Below are positions 4,737 through 10,908 of a stretch of DNA of 10,908 bases, one piece after another. The position numbers and the translations under genes were made by a program. Numbering within the stretch: position 1 is the first letter of the stretch; each line of letters opens with the position of its first letter. The notes under the pieces are model-generated. The model made no database searches and was not told the DNA's origin. It worked only from the letters and a program-made list of their open reading frames with translations. This DNA is from an uncultured Eubacteriales bacterium (GTDB taxonomy: Bacteria > Bacillota > Clostridia > Lachnospirales > Lachnospiraceae), in NCBI GenBank assembly GCA_900545455.1, contig UQZF01000083.1, positions 1-10,908 on the forward strand. Direction: 5' to 3'.

Positions 4737-7658
4737 ATGAATTATAACAGCGAAATCTATGAACTTGTTATGGAGCAGAAGCTCGACGATATTTCTGCCA
4801 TAGGCTACCTGTTCAGACATAAGAAATCGGGTGCAAGAATTGCTATGGTATCCAATGATGATGAGAACAAGGTATTCTGTATAGGATTCAGAACACCTCC
4901 TGCTGACAGCACGGGAGTTCCCCACATACTTGAGCATTCGGTGCTCTGCGGTTCAGATAAATATCCTGCGAAGGATCCGTTTGTCGAGCTTATGAAGGGC
5001 TCGCTCAATACATTTTTAAATGCAATGACATTTCCGGATAAGACAATTTATCCGATTGCGAGCTGCAATGATGTGGATTATAAGAACCTCACCGATGTTT
5101 ATATGGATGCTGTTCTTCATCCGAACATCTATAAGAGAGAGCAGATTTTTAAGCAGGAGGGCTGGCATTACGAGCTCACAGACCTTGACGCGCCGCTCAC
5201 CTACAACGGAGTAGTGTACAACGAGATGAAGGGAGCTTTCTCATCACCTACGCAGAGAGTGTACCGCATGTGTCTCAACTCACTCTATCCTGACACGGCT
5301 TATGCTACCGAGTCAGGCGGAGATCCTGTGTACATTCCCGATTTGAGCTATGAGCAGTTCTTAAAGTTCCACAGCACACTCTATCATCCTGCTAACAGTT
5401 ATATCTTTGTTTACGGTAACTGTGATATGGAGGAGAGACTGAATTACCTTGACAGAGAGTATCTTAGCAAATATGACAGGATAGATGTTGATTCAGTGCT
5501 TGTTCATCAGAAAGCTTTTGATAAGATGAACAGAGTTGAGGGCGTGTACTCTGTTACGGAGGATGAGGGAACCGACAATAAGACTTATCTTGCATACAAT
5601 GCTTCAATCGGAGAAGCAGGTGATATGAAGCTTTCACTTGCATTTACCGTGCTCGAGTATGCGCTTTTTAATGCACCGGGAGCACCTGTACGTCAGGCAC
5701 TCATTGATGCGGGAATCGGCGAGGATGTCAGTGGTTCATACGATCATTCCATCATGCAGCCGATGGTGACAATCATGGCGACCAACACCAATGCGGACAG
5801 GGAAGAGGAATTTATCAGGATAATTAAGGATTCCTTAAAGAAACTTGTTGATAAAGGAATCAACAAGGATACATTAAGAGCCGGAATCAATTACAATGAA
5901 TTCCGATACAGAGAGGCTGACTTCGGAAGATGGCCTAAGGGACTTATGTACGGAATAGACATGCTCGACAACTGGCTTTACGACGATAAGAAGCCGTTCC
6001 TCAACATGCAGATGGGAGAGGTTTATGATTTCTTAAAGACACAGGTTGACACGGATTATTTTGAGCAGTTAATAAGAAAGTATCTCTTAGACAACCCACA
6101 CTCGTCGCTTGTTGTGTTAAAGCCTGAGATTGGTTACACGGCTAAGATGGAAGCAGCTACGGCAAAGAAGCTCGAGGCATATAAAAAGACTCTTTCGGTT
6201 GACGAACTCAATAAGCTTATAGAGGATACCAAGGCACTTAAAGAGTATCAGAGCGAGCCTTCAACCAAGGAGGAGCTTGAATCCATTCCGCTTCTTAGAA
6301 GAGAGGATATAGGGAAGAAGGCTGCAAAGATATACAACACAGAGAAGAACATTGCCGGTGTCAAGGTTCTTCACCACAACATCAACACTAACGGTATAGG
6401 ATACCTCACATTGAGCTTTAACATGGATAAGGTTGAGGATGAGCTTCTTCCTTATGCGGGACTTCTCTCTAAGGTGCTCGGCACAATCGGAACGGAGAAG
6501 TACAGCTTCATAGAGCTCTCAAACGCAATGGATATAAGAACCGGAGGAATTTCCGTATCGACCGCGGGAACAAGCTTTGTAAAGCCGTCAAGCGGATACA
6601 GATATTCATTTGACATTGCAGGAAAGGCACTCTACTCGGATATTGCGGCTCTCACCGAGCTCATCGAGGAGATTATGAACCATACCGTGCTTGACGACTA
6701 CAAGAGACTCAAGGAGATAGTCGGTGAGACCAAGGCTGGAATGCAGGCGAGAATGCAGTCGACGGGAAATGCAGTCGGCGTTGCCGAGCTTGCTGCGCAG
6801 ATTACAGAGAGTGGTGCAGTCAAGAAGCAGGTCAGCGGAAGAGGTTTCTACAGCTTCTTAGACGAGCTCTACAAGAATTTTGATGCGAAGAAGGAAGAGA
6901 CCGTCGTTAAAATGGAGAAGGCGGCACAGCAGATTTTTGCAAAGTGCAATCTGCTTGTATCCTACACGGCTGACGATGAGGGCTACGAGCTTGCAGGCGG
7001 ACTTATAAAGGAGCTTATCGACACACTTAATACGCAGGAGCTTGTGAGCGTTAAAAGAGCGTTGGAGCTTAAAAAGACAAGACTTGCGTTAAAGACGAGC
7101 GGACAGGTCAACTTCGTATGCCGCGTCGGCGACTACGCGAAGAAGGGATTAAGCTATAACGGAGCTCTCAGGATACTGTCGAGCATGATGAACAGCGATT
7201 ATCTCTGGATTAACATTCGTGTTAAGGGTGGAGCATACGGCTGCGGAGCTTCGTTTGGAGCATACACAAGCTCGCTCGGAGCGTTCACATCCTACAGAGA
7301 TCCTAACCTTGAAAAGACCAACGAGATATATGAGAAGGCTCCTGAGTATGTAAGAAGCTTTGAGGCGGATGAACGTGAGATGACTAAGTATGTGATAGGA
7401 ACAATTTCTAATCTTGATATTCCAAAGACACCATCTGCAAAGGGCGCGGCCTCATTTGATGCTTATGTGAGCGGACTTACCGAGGAGATGCTCCAGAAGG
7501 AAAGAGACGAGGTACTCAGCGCAACACCTGCCGATATCCGTGCACTTGCGGATATTGTTGAGGCAGTTTTGGAGGACGGATATTTCTGTGTTGTCGGAAA
7601 CGAAGATAAGATAAACGAAGCAAAGGATATGTTCGATGTGATCGAGCCTCTTGCTTAA
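4737..7658 (+). CDS. M16C-family zinc metallopeptidase (presequence-protease type)
   Basis: A 973-residue oligopeptidase related to mitochondrial PreP, expected to degrade short unfolded peptides inside a closed chamber; no signal peptide, so cytoplasmic. The inverted zinc motif HILEH gives ligands His63 and His67 and catalytic Glu66. The third ligand is Glu163 in YNEMKG, 96 residues after the second histidine, the same spacing as in plant PreP. In the C-terminal half, Arg828 and Tyr834 in RVKGGAY match the substrate-binding Arg/Tyr pair of PreP. The frame is open from an ATG at 4686, but I chose the ATG at 4737. It has GGAG at 4723-4726, 10 bases upstream, and homology-like sequence starts there; the longer start would run through the palindrome. 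era begins 28 bases downstream without a terminator, so it heads an operon with era and recO. Its physiological substrate in bacteria is unknown. Confidence 0.93.
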   Translation: MNYNSEIYELVMEQKLDDISAIGYLFRHKKSGARIAMVSNDDENKVFCIGFRTPPADSTGVPHILEHSVLCGSDKYPAKDPFVELMKGSLNTFLNAMTFPDKTIYPIASCNDVDYKNLTDVYMDAVLHPNIYKREQIFKQEGWHYELTDLDAPLTYNGVVYNEMKGAFSSPTQRVYRMCLNSLYPDTAYATESGGDPVYIPDLSYEQFLKFHSTLYHPANSYIFVYGNCDMEERLNYLDREYLSKYDRIDVDSVLVHQKAFDKMNRVEGVYSVTEDEGTDNKTYLAYNASIGEAGDMKLSLAFTVLEYALFNAPGAPVRQALIDAGIGEDVSGSYDHSIMQPMVTIMATNTNADREEEFIRIIKDSLKKLVDKGINKDTLRAGINYNEFRYREADFGRWPKGLMYGIDMLDNWLYDDKKPFLNMQMGEVYDFLKTQVDTDYFEQLIRKYLLDNPHSSLVVLKPEIGYTAKMEAATAKKLEAYKKTLSVDELNKLIEDTKALKEYQSEPSTKEELESIPLLRREDIGKKAAKIYNTEKNIAGVKVLHHNINTNGIGYLTLSFNMDKVEDELLPYAGLLSKVLGTIGTEKYSFIELSNAMDIRTGGISVSTAGTSFVKPSSGYRYSFDIAGKALYSDIAALTELIEEIMNHTVLDDYKRLKEIVGETKAGMQARMQSTGNAVGVAELAAQITESGAVKKQVSGRGFYSFLDELYKNFDAKKEETVVKMEKAAQQIFAKCNLLVSYTADDEGYELAGGLIKELIDTLNTQELVSVKRALELKKTRLALKTSGQVNFVCRVGDYAKKGLSYNGALRILSSMMNSDYLWINIRVKGGAYGCGASFGAYTSSLGAFTSYRDPNLEKTNEIYEKAPEYVRSFEADEREMTKYVIGTISNLDIPKTPSAKGAASFDAYVSGLTEEMLQKERDEVLSATPADIRALADIVEAVLEDGYFCVVGNEDKINEAKDMFDVIEPLA

Positions 7659-7686
7659 CATTTAATCAGATGGAAATGAGGATAAA

Positions 7687-8598
7687 ATGGCAGAATTAAA
7701 GACAGGATTCGTGGCACTCATAGGACGCCCGAATGTCGGAAAATCAACACTGATGAACAGGCTGATAGGACAGAAGATTGCTATAACGTCCAACAAGCCG
7801 CAGACTACAAGAAACAGGATTCAGACCGTGTACACGGAGGAGAGAGGACAGATAATATTTCTCGACACTCCGGGTATCCACAAAGCTAAGAATAAGCTCG
7901 GTGAGTACATGGTGAACGCTGCAAAGCAGACGATGAACGATGTCGATGTCGTGCTCTGGCTTGTGGAGCCTACGACCTATATCGGGGCGGGAGAGCAGCA
8001 GATAGCAGCAAATCTTAAAAACTGCAAGAAACCTGTGATTCTTGTAATCAACAAGGTTGATACGGTGAAGAAGGAAGAAATTTTAAAGTTTATTGATGCG
8101 TACAAGAATATTGTACATTTTGATGAGATTGTGCCTGTATCGGCTCTCAAGGGGCAGAACACGGATGACCTTATTGATGCAATTTTTAAGTATCTTCCTT
8201 ACGGTCCTATGTACTACGATGAGGACACCGTGACAGACCAGCCGATGAAGCAGATTGCGGCGGAGCTCATAAGGGAGAAGGCGCTGCGCTGTCTCAGTGA
8301 TGAGATTCCTCACGGAATCGCCGTCACAATCGAGAGAATGAAGGAGAGACTTGACGGCAGCAACATTATCGACATTGATGCGACCATTATATGTGAGAGG
8401 GAATCACATAAGGGTATCATAATCGGAAAGGGCGGGGAGATGCTCAAAAAAATTGGTTCCGCCGCGCGTTTTGAGATAGAGCGCATGATGGAGATGCAGG
8501 TCAACCTGAAGCTCTGGGTTAAGGTTAAAAAGGAGTGGCGTGACAACGACCTCCTCATGAAGAACTACGGCTATGACGAGAAGGCATTGAAAAAGTAA
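7687..8598 (+). CDS. era: GTPase Era, 30S ribosomal subunit maturation
   Basis: An essential-type GTPase that binds the 3' end of 16S rRNA and helps assemble the 30S subunit. The 303 residues match the family length. GTPase motifs appear in order: G1 GRPNVGKS (13-20), G2 region PQTTR (38-42), G3 DTPG (60-63), G4 NKVD (122-125) and G5 SAL (152-154). The C-terminal KH RNA-binding domain (about 205-285) has the GKGG loop at 247-250 within a GIIIGKGGEMLKKIG stretch. GAGG (7678-7681) lies 5 bases before ATG. It follows the peptidase by 28 bases, and recO starts 2 bases after its stop, so translation of the two is probably coupled. An era-recO pair is common in Firmicutes. Confidence 0.98.
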   Translation: MAELKTGFVALIGRPNVGKSTLMNRLIGQKIAITSNKPQTTRNRIQTVYTEERGQIIFLDTPGIHKAKNKLGEYMVNAAKQTMNDVDVVLWLVEPTTYIGAGEQQIAANLKNCKKPVILVINKVDTVKKEEILKFIDAYKNIVHFDEIVPVSALKGQNTDDLIDAIFKYLPYGPMYYDEDTVTDQPMKQIAAELIREKALRCLSDEIPHGIAVTIERMKERLDGSNIIDIDATIICERESHKGIIIGKGGEMLKKIGSAARFEIERMMEMQVNLKLWVKVKKEWRDNDLLMKNYGYDEKALKK

Positions 8599-8600
8599 TT

Positions 8601-9344
8601 ATGGCAGAGTTGATTGAAGTGACCGGGATGGTCATAGCATCTGGACCTATAGGTGAATACGATAAGAGAGTTGTGCTGCTTACCAAGGAGCTTGGCAAGA
8701 TAAGCGCGTTTGCGAGGGGCGCGAGAAAGCCCGGCAATGCGCTTATGGCGCCGTGTGAGAGCTTTGCGTTCGGAACCTTCTATATCTATCCCGGGAAAAA
8801 TTCATACACGGTCGAGAAGGCTGTGATAAAGAATTATTTCAGGGAGCTTGCCGACGACCTTTGCGGGGCGTGCTACGGGTATTATTTTCTTGAGCTTGCG
8901 GACTATTTCGCGCGTGAGAACGAGGATGAGAGGGCGATGCTTGAGCTTTTGTACTACACGATGAAGGCTCTTTTGGACGCAAGGATTCCAAATAAGCTTG
9001 TGCGAGCTGTGTATGAGTTAAAGCAGCTCGTGATAAACGGTCAGTATCCTGAATTTTTCTGTTGCAGCGCGTGCGGCTCGACGGAGAACCTGACGGGATT
9101 TTCCATTTTGCAGAACGGGGTTGTGTGCGCATCGTGCCGCGACCGGAAGGGCGTCATGGAAATTTCACCCGCAACACTCTATGCACTTCAGTTTACGGTG
9201 AGCACGCCGATTGATAAGCTTTACTCCTTCACGGTGAAGGAGGAGGTCTTGGCAGAGCTCACACAGGTTATGCACAGGTGTGTGGATGCCTATGTTGATA
9301 AGAGGATGAAATCGCTCGATATGCTCGAGATTGTGGATAATTAG
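8601..9344 (+). CDS. recO: DNA repair protein RecO
   Basis: Recombination mediator of the RecFOR pathway: it helps load RecA onto SSB-coated single-stranded DNA and anneals complementary strands. The 247 residues fit the family. An N-terminal OB-fold (about 1-80) begins with the typical pattern TGMVIASGPIGEYDKRVVLLT (from residue 8), followed by a helical domain. A four-cysteine zinc site consists of CSAC (155-158) and CASC (176-179). No good ribosome binding site precedes the ATG; the nearest AAGG is 16 bases away inside era. With a 2-base gap to the era stop, this points to translational coupling. It is the last gene of the apparent peptidase-era-recO operon, which makes a LexA-like site at the operon head worth testing. 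Confidence 0.96.
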   Translation: MAELIEVTGMVIASGPIGEYDKRVVLLTKELGKISAFARGARKPGNALMAPCESFAFGTFYIYPGKNSYTVEKAVIKNYFRELADDLCGACYGYYFLELADYFARENEDERAMLELLYYTMKALLDARIPNKLVRAVYELKQLVINGQYPEFFCCSACGSTENLTGFSILQNGVVCASCRDRKGVMEISPATLYALQFTVSTPIDKLYSFTVKEEVLAELTQVMHRCVDAYVDKRMKSLDMLEIVDN

Positions 9345-9356
9345 AGCGGTTATGCC

Positions 9357-9385
9357 TTGCAATTATGACAAATGTGTTGTAAAAT
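9357..9385 (+). promoter_or_regulatory. Probable glyQS promoter
   Basis: The -35 box TTGCAA (9357-9362), a 17-base spacer and a -10 box TAAAAT (9380-9385). The predicted transcript starts near 9392, giving a leader of about 55 bases. An imperfect inverted repeat, ATGTGT (9372-9377) with ACACAT (9389-9394), encloses the -10 box. I see no terminator between recO and this promoter, so readthrough from the upstream operon is possible. Confidence 0.5.
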
Positions 9386-9446
9386 TCTACACATGCACGA
9401 AAAATGTGAATAAAAAATGCAAAAATTTGCGGAAGTGAGGAAGATT

Positions 9447-10835
9447 ATGGAAAAGACAATGGAAAAGATTGTAGCCCTTGCCAAGGCGAGAGGCTTCGTA
9501 TATCCGGGCTCCGAAATTTACGGCGGCCTTGCAAATACCTGGGATTACGGTAATCTCGGAGTTGAGCTCAAGAACAATGTAAAGAAGGCATGGTGGAAGA
9601 AGTTCGTTCAGGAGAGCCCGTACAATGTCGGAGTTGACTGCGCTATCCTTATGAATCCTCAGACATGGGTTGCATCGGGACATCTCGGCGGCTTTGCAGA
9701 TCCTCTTATGGACTGTAAGGAGTGCCACGAGCGTTTCAGAGCGGATAAGCTCATCGAGGACTGGTGTGCAGAGAATAAGTATGAGCTTGAGGGCTCGGTT
9801 GACGCTTGGAGCCAGGAGCAGATGAAGAGCTTTATCGACGAGAAGAACATTCCATGTCCTTCATGCGGCAAGCATAATTTTACGGATATAAGACAGTTCA
9901 ACCTTATGTTCAAGACCTTCCAGGGTGTTACCGAGGATGCCAAGAACACGGTTTATTTAAGACCTGAGACGGCACAGGGTATCTTTGTCAACTTCAAGAA
10001 TGTTCAGAGAACATCGAGAAAGAAGGTTCCTTTCGGTATCGGACAGATCGGTAAGTCCTTCCGTAACGAGATTACACCGGGTAACTTTACTTTCCGTACA
10101 AGAGAGTTCGAGCAGATGGAGCTTGAGTTCTTCTGCAAGCCGGGAACCGACCTTGAGTGGTTTCAGTACTGGAGAGGCTTCTGTCGTGACTGGTTACTCT
10201 CACTCGGAATCAAGGAGGACGAGATGCGTCTGCGTGACCACTCCCCTGAGGAGCTCTGCTTCTATTCTAAGGGAACAACCGACATCGAGTTCTTATTCCC
10301 ATTCGGCTGGGGCGAGCTCTGGGGCATCGCGGACAGAACAGACTACGACCTTACACAGCATCAGACCGTGTCAGGCGAGGATATGTCATACTTTGACGAT
10401 GAGACTAAGGAGAAGTATATTCCTTACGTTATCGAGCCGTCACTCGGTGCTGACCGTGTGACACTTGCATTCCTCTGCGCAGCTTACGACGAGGAGGAAA
10501 TCGGCGAGGGAGATGTGAGAACCGTTCTTCATTTCCATCCGGCAATCGCACCTGTGAAGATTGGTGTGCTCCCGCTTTCTAAGAAGCTCAACGAGGGTGC
10601 CGAGAAGATTTACACAGAGCTCTCTAAGGTATACAACTGCGAGTTCGACGACAGAGGCAACATCGGTAAGAGATACAGACGTCAGGATGAGATTGGTACT
10701 CCTTTCTGTATCACTTATGATTTCGATTCCGAGACAGACAACTGTGTTACAGTCCGTGACCGTGACACGATGGAGCAGGAGCGAGTTGCAATCGCTGACC
10801 TCAAGGCATACTTTGAGAAGAAGTTTGAGTTCTAA
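9447..10835 (+). CDS. glyQS: Glycine--tRNA ligase, single-chain (alpha2) type
   Basis: Charges tRNA-Gly with glycine using ATP; class II aminoacyl-tRNA synthetase of the homodimeric type, not the separate alpha/beta type of E. coli and B. subtilis. From the chosen start it has 462 residues, normal for the family. RPETAQGIF (172-180) belongs to the active site, motif 2 contains FRNE (205-208), and motif 3 contains GADR (334-337). Cysteine pairs C90/C93 and C137/C140 could form a zinc site. The anticodon-binding domain occupies about 367-462. The frame is open from an ATG at 9417, but that codon has no ribosome binding site. The ATG at 9447 has GAGG at 9437-9440, 6 bases upstream, and the product then begins MEKTMEKIV. 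There is no room for a Gly T-box leader. Confidence 0.97.
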   Translation: MEKTMEKIVALAKARGFVYPGSEIYGGLANTWDYGNLGVELKNNVKKAWWKKFVQESPYNVGVDCAILMNPQTWVASGHLGGFADPLMDCKECHERFRADKLIEDWCAENKYELEGSVDAWSQEQMKSFIDEKNIPCPSCGKHNFTDIRQFNLMFKTFQGVTEDAKNTVYLRPETAQGIFVNFKNVQRTSRKKVPFGIGQIGKSFRNEITPGNFTFRTREFEQMELEFFCKPGTDLEWFQYWRGFCRDWLLSLGIKEDEMRLRDHSPEELCFYSKGTTDIEFLFPFGWGELWGIADRTDYDLTQHQTVSGEDMSYFDDETKEKYIPYVIEPSLGADRVTLAFLCAAYDEEEIGEGDVRTVLHFHPAIAPVKIGVLPLSKKLNEGAEKIYTELSKVYNCEFDDRGNIGKRYRRQDEIGTPFCITYDFDSETDNCVTVRDRDTMEQERVAIADLKAYFEKKFEF

Positions 10836-10840
10836 TATTT

Positions 10841-10904
10841 AAAATTATCCCCTTGTTATCAAGTATATCGTCTGTGAGGACTTGCTGGGGCAGGGGGAAT
10901 TTTT
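10841..10904 (+). terminator. Possible terminator after glyQS
   Basis: The 5' arm at 10841-10852 (AAAATTATCCCC) can pair with GGGGGAATTTT (10893-10903), allowing one bulged A and one G-T pair, and the 3' arm ends in a T-run (10900-10904). The loop of about 40 bases is long and contains a small CTTG/CAAG hairpin (10852-10863). The window ends 4 bases later, so it might also be part of a downstream leader. Confidence 0.45.
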
Positions 10905-10908
10905 GTAG

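Noticed and set aside
9417..9446. Upstream ATG that would extend glyQS by 10 residues
   Set aside because: It is preceded by an A-rich stretch without a Shine-Dalgarno, while the ATG at 9447 has a well-spaced GAGG.
9985..10461. 158-codon plus-strand frame inside glyQS
   Set aside because: It is a shifted-frame shadow of a strongly conserved gene, rich in Ser and Arg, with no family resemblance.

Overview
The window looks like a core chromosomal segment of a Firmicute, most likely Lachnospiraceae (relatives of Roseburia, Agathobacter or Butyrivibrio). The signs are a mid-range GC content, strong AGGAGG-type ribosome binding sites, TTGACA/TATAAT-like promoters, a tRNA gene without an encoded CCA, an FMN riboswitch driving an ECF-type riboflavin transporter, a single-chain (alpha2) glycyl-tRNA synthetase, and an M16C peptidase-era-recO order that I recall from that family. 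The genus assignment is inference. I see no insertion sequence, prophage, CRISPR array or integrase.

Layout. (1) 1-89: 3' half of a leucine tRNA with anticodon AAG, then an intrinsic terminator. (2) 136-707: promoter and an unrecognised two-helix membrane protein. (3) 736-3018: promoter, guaB (IMP dehydrogenase) and a membrane-anchored zinc amidase acting on peptidoglycan, ending in a terminator shared with the next, convergent gene. (4) 3088-3627, minus strand: a YcxB-like membrane protein. (5) 3628-4642: a non-coding stretch of about 360 bases holding a promoter and FMN riboswitch, then ribU and a strong terminator. (6) 4644-9344: promoter, a perfect 16-bp palindrome resembling a LexA (SOS) box, then an apparent operon of an M16C zinc metallopeptidase, era (ribosome-assembly GTPase) and recO (recombination mediator). 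(7) 9357-10904: glyQS with its own apparent promoter, followed by a possible terminator at the window edge.

Most genes are housekeeping: guanine nucleotide synthesis, cell-wall turnover, riboflavin uptake, peptide degradation, ribosome maturation, DNA repair and translation. The points most worth a second look are regulatory. They are the LexA-like site in front of the peptidase-era-recO operon, the A34 leucine tRNA together with the heavy CTT/CTC leucine codon use of the neighbouring genes, and an FMN aptamer whose P2 loop is split by an inserted hairpin. I found no wholly new multi-gene system here.
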